DNA from: an uncultured Bacteroidales bacterium
GTDB taxonomy: Bacteria; Bacteroidota; Bacteroidia; Bacteroidales; WCHB1-69
NCBI GenBank assembly: GCA_905235135.1
Contig: CAJOKR010000032.1
Location: 1 to 38,028 of the forward strand
Reading direction: 5' to 3'
Length of the DNA stretch: 38,028 bases
The position numbers were made by a program, and so were the translations under genes. Positions within the stretch are counted from its first letter, which is position 1. Each line of letters starts with the position of its first letter. This document shows, piece after piece, positions 14,687-22,619 of the stretch. A model generated the notes under the pieces. It saw nothing but the letters and a program-made list of their open reading frames with translations. It did not search any database and had not been told where the DNA came from.

Positions 14687-15628
14687 ATGGATACGTTTTT
14701 TCAATCACACCGAAAAGGAATCACCCTTGCCTCCAATCTGGTTTTCTGGCTTGTCACCTGCTTTTTCTTTGTCAGGTCCTCCGTGCTCCGACCAGGTTGT
14801 TTCATTCATTATTACAAAGAGTTTGTCTGTTGCGGACTTATCGCTGCGGTAGTTCTTGCCACACGTTGGCTCACCATCCCTAAACTGTTCTCCAACGGCA
14901 AGTACTGTTTGTTCTGGCTGGTTTCTATAGCTATGCTCTTTACGGCAACTTTCATTGAAGTATTATTGGTAATACCTGAAATTCAAGATAAAGTGTATTT
15001 TACCAAAGGGAACAACTTCTATTTGCCGTATCTTTTCTTAATGGTGCTATATCGCGACTCCTGCTTCTTCGCATGGTTTCTGGTGTTCCGGCTCTATACC
15101 TTGCAGAAAGACGCGTTCAGGGCGAAACAGCGGGCATCGGTGATGGAACACTCCACCCCCGACCAAAAGGAGATTTCCATCCCGATAGACATCATGGTCT
15201 TTATCCAAGAGGTTGACCACACCACCCAAGTCCATTGTACCCAAGACAAGATTGTCACCGTCACGGAACCGTTTTCCCGCTGCAAGGAGTTGATACCTGC
15301 CACATTATGGACATCGGACGGATTCCACAAAATGGTTTTCCACCAACACCTTTCTGAGTTTTTCCAAGCGTATAACAAGCCCGAGCCCCAAGTGATAAAA
15401 ACCGTTACTTTGTTAAGAAACAGGCAGTTGCAAATTTTTGAAATTATACGCCAACATCCGGGCTGCAACGCCGTATTTATTCAAGACAATTTAAGAAAAA
15501 AGGTTACCTTGCGCACAATTTAACGTGACCTGGCATTCTTACGCGACAAAGGGGTTGTTATGCACACTGGCAACAACAAAGGTGCCAAATATGAAGTTTG
15601 CACCCATAACGTGGTGTCGGTGGATTAA
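14687..15628 (+). pseudogene. Membrane protein with C-terminal winged helix (cassette 2), in-frame stop
   Basis: This is a paralogue of the gene at 972-1856. It has the same four N-terminal hydrophobic segments and shared residues (SSVLRPGC, YYKE, FWLVS, LYRD). The middle (about 166-225: IMVFIQEVDHTTQVHC, KIVTVTE, ELIPATL) faintly resembles a LytTR-type DNA-binding domain. A winged helix follows from about 243 (RQLQIFEIIRQHPGCNAVFIQDNL...VTLRTI). A TAA at 15521-15523 cuts it after residue 278, inside the recognition-helix region, yet the same frame continues for 34 codons with the expected wing (RDLAFLRDKGVVMHTGNNKGAKYEV) to TAA 15626-15628. This looks like a recent nonsense mutation, or a sequence error. 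Confidence 0.8.
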
Positions 15629-15665
15629 AGGAAAAAATCCTTCGCCCGCATATTCAAAATTTATG

Positions 15666-15673
15666 TACCTTTG
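15666..15673 (+). promoter_or_regulatory. -7 box for T9SS subtilase (TACCTTTG)
   Basis: TGTACCTTTGCAGG lies 24 bases before the ATG at 15698 and matches TAnnTTTG. Confidence 0.6.
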
Positions 15674-15697
15674 CAGGTTTTTTAGATTTGCTAAGGT

Positions 15698-17350
15698 ATG
15701 ATGAAAAAAATACACCTTTTGCTTCTGTGGCTCGGAATGGCTGCCGCCGTTTCCGCCCAAAATCCTACGTGCTACCGCGTCTATCTGAGTGACAAAGCGA
15801 ACAGTCCCTACTCCATAGACAACCCGTCGGCCTATCTCTCGCAGCGGGCCATCGACAAGCGCACACGATTCAACATCCCGATTACCGAACAAGATTTGCC
15901 TGTGAATCCGCAGTACAGGCAACAGATTCTCGCTTTGGATGCGGAAATGCAGCTCTTGTGTGTCTCCAAATGGATGAACACCGTCACGGTTTATTGTCCC
16001 GACAGCACCGTGGTGCCACAAATTGAGGCGCTGCCGTTCGTGGATTCCGTGTGGGCGGTGGGCAACTATCTTCTGAACGAACTTCCTGTGTATCAGAATC
16101 CAGAGAATCCGGTTCCTATGGTTCACAACACGCTTTCGTCAGCCAAAGACACCACCGACTATGGCGAGGGCCTTGCGCAAATCGCTCTTATCAATGGTAT
16201 TCCGCTCCATGAGGAGGGTTTCCGTGGCGAGGGAATGCTCATTGCGGTGCTTGACGGCGGATTTTTCGGCATTGAAACCTGCTCTTTCTATCAGGATTTG
16301 GTGAACAGCGGGCGTTTCTTTGGCCAGTATTCGCTGATGCCCGACTTTGTGGATACCTTAGAGAGCGGCTGGTCGGAAGTACACGGCACCATCGTGACCT
16401 CCGCCATTGCCGCCAACACCAACGGCGAACTGGTGGGTACGGCTCCAGACGCCTCGTATGCACTCATCCACACCGAGTGGGTGGGCTCTGAGGAGCTTGT
16501 GGAGGAGGATTTCTGGGCCAACGGCGCGGAAATCGCCGACAGCCTCGGCGCGGATGTCATCAACTCCTCGTTAGGCTACCGGGTTTTTCCGGATTTCCCG
16601 CAAAACGACGTCTCTTACGAGAACATGGACGGAGTAAACAGCATCGCCTCGCAATGCGCCACCATACTCGGACAGAAGGGCGTAATCGTCTGTGTGGCAG
16701 CAGGTAACGATGGCAACAACCAATACTACCACATCGGTCGCCCGGCCGACGCCTTCGACATTCTGTGCGTGGGTGCCTGCGCCTCCGACAGCATCATTGC
16801 CGAATTCTCGTCGCATGGTCCCTCTTACGACGGCCGCGTGAAACCCGACATCACCTCCCAAGGTGTGGAAACGGCCTGCATCTACCCTTACGACATGCTT
16901 TCCTTCGCCAACGGCACCAGCTTAGCCACCCCCGTCGCCGCCGGCATGTGCGCCTGTCTCTGGCAGGCTATGCCCCAATACACCTCCACCGAGATGATGC
17001 AGATTATCCGCGAGAGCAGCCACCTCTACAACAACCCCGACACCGAATACGGCTACGGCATCCCCAACTTCTACCAAGCCTACGCCTCCCACGTCGGCAT
17101 CAACGACTACAAACCGCTGACCCTCAGCATCTACCCCAACCCTGTCACCGACCAGCTGCACATCGTCAACCCCGACGGCAACATCCAGACCGTCTCCGTC
17201 TATAACGCCTCCGGACAACTCGTCCTCCAAACTGCCGTCCCCAACTCCCCGATTCTCGAAATCCCCGTAACGAACTTACCGAATGGTTTTTACATCGGAA
17301 CCGCCACCCTCAACAATCACCAAACCGCCACCTTCAAATTTATGAAATGA
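15698..17350 (+). CDS. S8 family serine protease with T9SS C-terminal domain
   Basis: This 550-residue secreted subtilase is probably delivered to the surface or medium by type IX secretion. The signal peptide is MMKKIHLLLLWLGMAAAVSAQ. The subtilisin triad is intact: Asp186 (AVLDGGF), His229 (EVHGT) and Ser408 (NGTSLATP), with the oxyanion Asn337 in AAGND. A Bacteroidota-type N-terminal region (about 22-150) precedes the catalytic domain. The C-terminal about 75 residues (LSIYPNPVTDQL, TVSVYNASGQLV, NLPNGFYIG) form a T9SS sorting domain. Family members act as secreted proteases; the natural substrate is unknown. A repeat array begins 4 bases after the stop. Confidence 0.95.
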   Translation: MMKKIHLLLLWLGMAAAVSAQNPTCYRVYLSDKANSPYSIDNPSAYLSQRAIDKRTRFNIPITEQDLPVNPQYRQQILALDAEMQLLCVSKWMNTVTVYCPDSTVVPQIEALPFVDSVWAVGNYLLNELPVYQNPENPVPMVHNTLSSAKDTTDYGEGLAQIALINGIPLHEEGFRGEGMLIAVLDGGFFGIETCSFYQDLVNSGRFFGQYSLMPDFVDTLESGWSEVHGTIVTSAIAANTNGELVGTAPDASYALIHTEWVGSEELVEEDFWANGAEIADSLGADVINSSLGYRVFPDFPQNDVSYENMDGVNSIASQCATILGQKGVIVCVAAGNDGNNQYYHIGRPADAFDILCVGACASDSIIAEFSSHGPSYDGRVKPDITSQGVETACIYPYDMLSFANGTSLATPVAAGMCACLWQAMPQYTSTEMMQIIRESSHLYNNPDTEYGYGIPNFYQAYASHVGINDYKPLTLSIYPNPVTDQLHIVNPDGNIQTVSVYNASGQLVLQTAVPNSPILEIPVTNLPNGFYIGTATLNNHQTATFKFMK

Positions 17351-17353
17351 ATT

Positions 17354-17697
17354 CCTTAAGCAGTCCCGAAGGGACAACACGCGCGAAGCGCAATTAACCC
17401 CACACAAGGCCGTAGGCCGCAGTGTGGGGCAAACAGAGACGAAAAAAGAAAGAAGTGCAATAACTCCACACAAGGCCGTAGGCCGCAGTGTGGGGCAAAC
17501 AGAGACGAAAAAAGAAAGAAGTGCAATAACTCCACACAAGGCGCAAGCCGCAGTGTGGGGCAAACAGAGACGAAAAAAGACGAAAAAAGAAAGAAGTGCA
17601 ATAACTCCACACAAGGCGCAAGCCGCAGTGTGGGGCTCCACGAGAGCGAAAGCCGCAGTGTGAGGAAATCCACACAAGCGAAGCGCAGTGTGGGGCC
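17354..17697. repeat. Tandem array of CCCCACAC/GTGTGGGG hairpin repeats
   Basis: The array opens with a lead sequence (CCTTAAGCAGTC...GCAATTAACC) also found at 5232-5303. CCACACAAGG-type units then start at 17400, 17466, 17532 and 17607, with degenerate units at about 17638 and 17670. The period is 66 bases, then 75 because of a 9-bp internal duplication (GACGAAAAA). Each unit has arms CCACAC...GTGTGG around a GC-rich core, joined by a constant spacer (AAACAGAGACG...AGAAGTGCAATAACT). It fills the whole 380-base gap between the subtilase and purC. No ORF in it is credible. Confidence 0.9.
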
Positions 17698-17731
17698 AAT
17701 AGCCAAAAGCCAATAGCTAAAGTTAAAAAAT

Positions 17732-18667
17732 ATGAACGCCTTAACAAAAACCAATTACCAATTCCCGAACCAAAAGTCGGTGTATCACGGAAAAGTCCGT
17801 GACGTTTATTTCTTAGACAATGTATTAGTGATGGTCGCTACCGACCGCATCAGCGCCTTCGATGTCATCCTGCCGAAGGGCATCCCTTACAAAGGACAGA
17901 TCCTCAACCAGATAGCCTCCAAATTCCTGGATGCCACCAGCGACATTTGTCCGAACTGGAAGATGGCCACTCCCGACCCGATGGTCACGGTGGGCCGCAC
18001 CTGCAAGGGCTTCCCAGTGGAGATGATCGTGCGCGGCTACCTTTGCGGCAGCGCGTGGCGCTTCTACAGTCGCAACCTTTGCGGCAACATCCTGCCCGAC
18101 GGCATGAAGGAGAACCAGAAGTTCCCCGTGCCGCTCATCACCCCGACCACCAAGGCCGAGCAAGGCGAACACGACGCCGACATCTCCAAGGAGGAAATCC
18201 TCGCCAAAGGTCTCGTCTCCCCCGAAGACTACGCCGTTTTGGAGGATTACACGATGAAACTCTTCCTCCGTGGCACCGAAATCGCGGCCAAGAAGGGACT
18301 CATCCTCGTCGATACCAAGTACGAGTTCGGCAAGGCGGACGACAAAATCTACCTCATCGACGAAATCCACACCCCCGACTCCTCCCGCTACTTCTACGCC
18401 CAGGGCTATGAGGAACAGTTCGCCAAAGGACTGCCGCAGAAGCAGTTGTCGAAGGAATTCGTGCGCGAATGGTTGATGGCCAACGGCTTCCAAGGTCAGG
18501 AAGGCCAGCGGGTCCCCGAAATGACTGAAGAGGTCGTCAACGGCATCACCCAACGCTACATCGAACTCTACGAGAACATCACTGGCGAGAAGTTCGTCCC
18601 CGCCCCCGCCGAGAACGTAGAACAGAGAATTTACGATAATGTAACGAAATGGCTGGCGAATAAATAA
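17732..18667 (+). CDS. purC: Phosphoribosylaminoimidazole-succinocarboxamide synthase
   Basis: SAICAR synthase joins aspartate to CAIR with ATP in purine synthesis. The 311-residue length matches the longer Bacteroidota form. Motifs in order: [25 protein letters not shown] (N-terminal nucleotide-binding region), [40 protein letters not shown] and [14 protein letters not shown]. The start is the ATG at 17732, 35 bases after the hairpin array. A 28-bp palindrome follows the stop and may help end the transcript. Confidence 0.96.
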   Translation: MNALTKTNYQFPNQKSVYHGKVRDVYFLDNVLVMVATDRISAFDVILPKGIPYKGQILNQIASKFLDATSDICPNWKMATPDPMVTVGRTCKGFPVEMIVRGYLCGSAWRFYSRNLCGNILPDGMKENQKFPVPLITPTTKAEQGEHDADISKEEILAKGLVSPEDYAVLEDYTMKLFLRGTEIAAKKGLILVDTKYEFGKADDKIYLIDEIHTPDSSRYFYAQGYEEQFAKGLPQKQLSKEFVREWLMANGFQGQEGQRVPEMTEEVVNGITQRYIELYENITGEKFVPAPAENVEQRIYDNVTKWLANK

Positions 18668-18670
18668 GAT

Positions 18671-18719
18671 GTAGAGACGCAATGCATTGCGTCTCTACAA
18701 CAGACGTATGCGATACGTC
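18671..18719. repeat. 28-bp palindrome (core CAATGCATTG) plus a second imperfect palindrome
   Basis: 18671-18698 carries arms GTAGAGACG/CGTCTCTAC around CAATGCATTG. Immediately after, 18703-18719 is GACGTAT-GCG-ATACGTC followed by CCTAC, which looks like a diverged relative of the same element. Both lie just after the purC stop. Confidence 0.9.
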
Positions 18720-18763
18720 CCTACATCAATAACCTATAACCCCTAACCCATAACCATTCAAGA

Positions 18764-20437
18764 ATGAAATACGTCATCATAGGCGGTGTGGCAGGCGGAG
18801 CATCGGCGGCCGCACGACTGCGAAGACTCAGTGAAGATGCTGAAATCATCATGTTCGAGAAAGGCGAACACATCTCGTACGCCAACTGCGGTATGCCCTA
18901 CTACATTGGCAACACCATCGAGGAGCGCAAGCGGTTGTTCGTGCAGACGCCCGTTTCTTTCGGCAACCGTTACGACGTGGATGTCAGGACATTGCAGGAG
19001 GTGACCGCCATCGACCGCGAGGCACACACCGTGGAGGTCAAAAACCTGCGCAACGGCAAGACTTACAGCGAGGATTACGACATCCTGCTGCTCTCACCCG
19101 GTGCCGAACCGGTGATTCCCGAACTGCCCGGCATTCACAGCGAGAAAATCTTCACTCTGCGCAGTGTCAGTGATTGCGACAAGATCAAGATGCAAGCCGT
19201 TGAATCCTTGCACGATAACGCCAAAGCGGTCATCATAGGCGGCGGCTTCATCGGGTTGGAGATGGCGGAAAATCTGCATAAGATCGGTTACCAGATTACC
19301 GTGGTGGAGAAAGCCGACCATGTGCTCACCCCCGTGGATGAACCCATCGCCGCCATTGCGCAAAAGCACCTGAAAGACAAGGGTGTGCAGCTGATTACCG
19401 GCAACGGCATCTCCGGATTTGAAGAGAATGGCGACCTGCTGACCGTCTGTCTCGAAGACGGGCAGAAGTTGGACTGCGACCTTGCGGTGCTGAGCATCGG
19501 CGTGCGTCCGAACACGGCTTTGGCCGAAGCCGCCGGTCTGGAAATCGGCCGGGGCATCAAAGTCAACGAATACCTGCAGACCTCCGACGAACGCATCTTT
19601 GCCGTGGGCGACGCCATCGAGTTCCCACACCCCGTGACGGGCATTCCGTACTGCAACTTCTTGGCAGGTCCCGCAAATGCGCAGGCTCGTATAGCCGCCA
19701 TGAACATGGTCTATCCCGAAAGCGTGGTCTATCAAGGTTCTGTAGGCACCGCCATCGCCAAGATTTTCGATTTGGCTGTGGCCAGCACAGGACTTAACGA
19801 GACTGCCTTGCAACGCGCAGGCCTTGATTACGAAACGGTTATCGTGCATCCCGCGGCGCACGCCACCTACTACCCCGGCAGCAGCCCGATTTCGTTAAAG
19901 CTGAACTTCTCGTTGGAGGACGGCACGATTTACGGCGCACAGGCCATCGGGACGCAGAACATTGACAAACAGATTGATATCATCTCGCTGCTGCTGAAAC
20001 ACCACGGCACCATCTTCGACCTCGTGAACAGTGAGCACACCTACGCGCCGCCGTTCGGATCGGCCAAGAGTCCCGTGATGTTTGCCGGCATGGTGGCGGA
20101 AAACATCTTCGCCCACCTGATGAACCCGATTCATGTACACCAGTTGGACGAGATGATTGACAACAAGGAGGACTTCTTCCTGTTGGATGTCCGCGAAATA
20201 CCTGAATACAAGAATGGTACAATTGAAGGGGCGACCCGTTACTCTGTGGCCGAGCTGCGCGAGTTCCTCGAAGAGATTCCCGAAGGAAAGAAAATCGTCG
20301 TCTTCTGCGAGGTCGGTCTGCGCGGCTACGTTGCCTCCCGCATCCTCATGCAGAACGGTTTCGACGAGGTGTACAACCTCATCGGCGGCATGCGCACATA
20401 CCGCCTGACGGGAAAACACAATGTTATTCAGAACTAA
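18764..20437 (+). CDS. CoA-disulfide reductase with C-terminal rhodanese domain
   Basis: A flavoprotein of the NADH oxidase/CoA-disulfide reductase group with a fused rhodanese domain (CoADR-Rhd), 557 residues. FAD-binding GGVAGGASAAARLRR lies at the N-terminus, and the redox Cys42 sits in SYANCGMPYY, which separates this group from ordinary disulfide reductases. The NAD(P)H-binding motif is VIIGGGFIGLEMAENL (about 150) and the second FAD motif is FAVGDAIEF (about 285). The rhodanese domain spans about 460-557 with active Cys515 in VVFCEVGLRG. Known relatives reduce CoA disulfide, CoA persulfide or polysulfide; the substrate here is inferred. It stands alone between purC and hutH. Confidence 0.92.
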   Translation: MKYVIIGGVAGGASAAARLRRLSEDAEIIMFEKGEHISYANCGMPYYIGNTIEERKRLFVQTPVSFGNRYDVDVRTLQEVTAIDREAHTVEVKNLRNGKTYSEDYDILLLSPGAEPVIPELPGIHSEKIFTLRSVSDCDKIKMQAVESLHDNAKAVIIGGGFIGLEMAENLHKIGYQITVVEKADHVLTPVDEPIAAIAQKHLKDKGVQLITGNGISGFEENGDLLTVCLEDGQKLDCDLAVLSIGVRPNTALAEAAGLEIGRGIKVNEYLQTSDERIFAVGDAIEFPHPVTGIPYCNFLAGPANAQARIAAMNMVYPESVVYQGSVGTAIAKIFDLAVASTGLNETALQRAGLDYETVIVHPAAHATYYPGSSPISLKLNFSLEDGTIYGAQAIGTQNIDKQIDIISLLLKHHGTIFDLVNSEHTYAPPFGSAKSPVMFAGMVAENIFAHLMNPIHVHQLDEMIDNKEDFFLLDVREIPEYKNGTIEGATRYSVAELREFLEEIPEGKKIVVFCEVGLRGYVASRILMQNGFDEVYNLIGGMRTYRLTGKHNVIQN

Positions 20438-20440
20438 GAC

Positions 20441-20523
20441 TTGAGACTTTAGACTTTAGACTAACACTACTGCCTACTGCCTATTGCCTACTGCCTAATC
20501 ACTGTTCACTGATTACTATTCAC
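20441..20523. repeat. Simple-sequence stretch: GACTTTA, CTGCCTA and TCACTG units
   Basis: Between the CoADR-rhodanese gene and hutH, three simple motifs follow each other: GAGACTTTAGACTTTAGACT, then GCCTACTGCCTATTGCCTAC, then TCACTGTTCACTGATTAC. The same motif types appear near other gene ends in the window. Confidence 0.7.
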
Positions 20524-20547
20524 AAAAAAACAATAAAACCCAAAATA

Positions 20548-22041
20548 ATGAAAAAACATCAGATTTCGACCAAGTTTTTAAGCATCGAAAAAGTAACCAA
20601 AATCATTGAGCGCAAGCAGAAAATTGAGCTGTCTGAGGAGGCCATTGCGGCGGTGAAGAAGTGCCGCGACTTCCTGGACACCAAGGCTGCCAAGAGCGCG
20701 GAACCGATTTACGGTGTGACCACCGGCTTCGGCTCGCTCTGCAACAAGCACATCTCCCCGGAGGACCTCTCCACCCTCCAGCGTAATCTCGTCATTTCAC
20801 ACGCATGCGGCGTGGGTGAGGAGGTGCCGCAAGAGATCGTGCAACTCATGCTGCTCATGAAAATCCAGTCGCTGTCATACGGACACTCTGGAGTTCAAGT
20901 CGATACCATCCAACGACTGGTGGATTTCTACAACAAGGGCGTTTATCCCGTTGTGTATCAACAAGGTTCACTGGGCGCTTCCGGCGACTTGGCACCGTTG
21001 GCGCACCTCTCGTTGCCCATCATCGGCATGGGTGAGGTCTATTACCGCAACAAGAAATACTCCGCCGCGGAAATCAACGAAAAGTTCGGCTGGCAGCCCA
21101 TCACGCTGAAGTCCAAAGAGGGTCTCGCGCTGCTCAACGGCACGCAGTTCATGAGCTCCTACGCCGTCTGGTTGCTGATGAAGGCTCGCAAGCTGAGCTG
21201 GCTCGCCGACATCATCGGCGCCATTTCCTTGGAGGCCTTCGACGGTCGTATCGAGCCGTTCAACATGTTAGTGCATCTTGTTCGCCCGCACGCTGGTCAG
21301 ATTATCACCGCCGCCCATATCACGCAACTGCTTGAGGGTTCGGAGATTATCGCCCAACACAAGGAACATGTACAGGATCCCTACTCTTTCCGTTGCATGC
21401 CGCAGGTTCACGGTGCATCCAAAGATGCCATTGAACATGTGCAGAACGTAGTGGAAACTGAAATCAACTCCGTCACCGACAACCCGACCGTCTTCCCCGA
21501 TGAAGATATCATCGTCAGTGCGGGTAACTTCCACGGCCAACCGTTGGCATTGGTTTTGGACTTCCTCTCCATCGCCATGGCGGAACTCGGAAACATCTCC
21601 GAACGCCGTATCTATCAACTGATTAGTGGCAAACGTGGGCTCCCGTCCTTCCTCGTGAAGAATCCCGGACTTAACTCCGGCTTCATGATTCCGCAGTATG
21701 CTGCCGCCTCCATCGTGAACCAGAACAAAGCCTTCACGATGCCTTGCTCCACCGACTCTATCGAATCTTCACAAGGTCAAGAAGACCACGTGAGCATGGG
21801 CGCAAACGCCGCCACGAAGTGCTACTTGGTGGTCAACAATGTGGAAAAGATTCTGGGCATCGAACTGTTCAATGCCGTCCAGGCTCTCGATTTCCGTCGC
21901 CCGCTGAAGAGCTCCGAATTCATTGAGGAGTTCGTGAAATGCTACCGCGAGTTCGTTCCGTTTGTGGAGAACGACACCTACATGCACGAGCTGATCCAGA
22001 AATCCATCGATTTCATCAAGGGCGTGCGTGTGGTAATGTAA
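20548..22041 (+). CDS. hutH: Histidine ammonia-lyase
   Basis: Deaminates L-histidine to urocanate, the first step of histidine breakdown. It has 497 residues. The MIO cofactor forms from Ala144-Ser145-Gly146 in GSLGASGDLAPLAHLS. GVTTGFG, SHACGVG (His85) and QEDHVSMGANAA are present; the QEDHVSMG form points to histidine rather than the tyrosine/phenylalanine lyases, which usually have a different sequence there. No hutU, hutI or ftcD lies beside it, so the rest of the pathway must be elsewhere, if present. A 28-bp palindrome follows 20 bases after the stop. Confidence 0.92.
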   Translation: MKKHQISTKFLSIEKVTKIIERKQKIELSEEAIAAVKKCRDFLDTKAAKSAEPIYGVTTGFGSLCNKHISPEDLSTLQRNLVISHACGVGEEVPQEIVQLMLLMKIQSLSYGHSGVQVDTIQRLVDFYNKGVYPVVYQQGSLGASGDLAPLAHLSLPIIGMGEVYYRNKKYSAAEINEKFGWQPITLKSKEGLALLNGTQFMSSYAVWLLMKARKLSWLADIIGAISLEAFDGRIEPFNMLVHLVRPHAGQIITAAHITQLLEGSEIIAQHKEHVQDPYSFRCMPQVHGASKDAIEHVQNVVETEINSVTDNPTVFPDEDIIVSAGNFHGQPLALVLDFLSIAMAELGNISERRIYQLISGKRGLPSFLVKNPGLNSGFMIPQYAAASIVNQNKAFTMPCSTDSIESSQGQEDHVSMGANAATKCYLVVNNVEKILGIELFNAVQALDFRRPLKSSEFIEEFVKCYREFVPFVENDTYMHELIQKSIDFIKGVRVVM

Positions 22042-22061
22042 TTTTGATGTTTTTTCCCCCT

Positions 22062-22089
22062 GTAGAGACGCGGCGCGCCGCGTCTCTAC
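22062..22089. repeat. 28-bp palindrome, core CGGCGCGCCG
   Basis: Same fixed arms GTAGAGACG/CGTCTCTAC around a GC-only self-complementary core. It lies between hutH and the following lipoprotein gene and would form a very stable hairpin in RNA. Confidence 0.95.
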
Positions 22090-22118
22090 AAATTGTATTT
22101 TGCAAACAAAATGAAAAG

Positions 22119-22619
22119 ATGAAAAAGTTTAGCATTGGAATCCTAATTTTGGCTCTGGCAACTGCCCTGAGTGGTTGTCGGCGTGAGCAGAAATATTCCG
22201 TTGTTCCGCACATCGAGTTCGTCTCGTTGGAGAAAATTGATGACGGCACCGGCCATGACAATCAGGCCGAGCTGACCATCTATTTCCAGGATGGCGACGG
22301 TGACATCGGGTTGGATGAGACCGACAAGAACCCCGTTTTTTCCGTGGATTCCCCCTATTACTACAACTTTTTCATCAATTTGCACGAAAAACAGCACGGT
22401 GAATGGGTGGAATTAGAGTTGCCCACGCCGCTTCACGCCCGGGTGCCGCACCTCAGCAAAGTGGTGCCCGAGTCGATAGAGGGCACTCTCTCCATCGCCA
22501 CTTTCATCAACAATCCCTACTCCATGTACGACACCGTGCGGCTCACCTGCTGGCTTGTGGACCGCGCCCTGCACCACAGCGACACCATCACCACCCCCGA
22601 AATCATAGTGAAAAAATGA
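22119..22619 (+). CDS. Small lipoprotein of unknown function
   Basis: This is a 166-residue lipoprotein starting at the ATG at 22119 (MKKFSIGILILALATALSGC, lipidation Cys20). A longer open frame exists upstream but runs through the 28-bp palindrome and is not credible. The mature part has a beta-rich pattern with an acidic turn (FQDGDGDIGLDETDKNP) that resembles a calcium-binding loop, then YYYNFFINLHEKQHGEWVEL and a strand-rich C-terminus. The stop codon overlaps the nadC start (ATGA), so the two are translationally coupled. A link to NAD synthesis is not obvious. Confidence 0.8.
   Translation: MKKFSIGILILALATALSGCRREQKYSVVPHIEFVSLEKIDDGTGHDNQAELTIYFQDGDGDIGLDETDKNPVFSVDSPYYYNFFINLHEKQHGEWVELELPTPLHARVPHLSKVVPESIEGTLSIATFINNPYSMYDTVRLTCWLVDRALHHSDTITTPEIIVKK

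Noticed and set aside
15521..15523. Recoded stop (readthrough or selenocysteine) in the cassette-2 membrane protein
   Set aside because: The codon is TAA, not TGA, there is no sign of a recoding structure, and the neighbouring partner gene is also decayed; a nonsense mutation or sequence error is simpler.
17354..17713. CRISPR array
   Set aside because: The units repeat together with their spacers (period 66, spacers identical), each unit is a hairpin with changing core, and no cas gene is present.
17276..17754. Small ORFs through the hairpin array
   Set aside because: They are repetitive translations of the repeat in all three frames, have no plausible start or family, and overlap the end of the subtilase.
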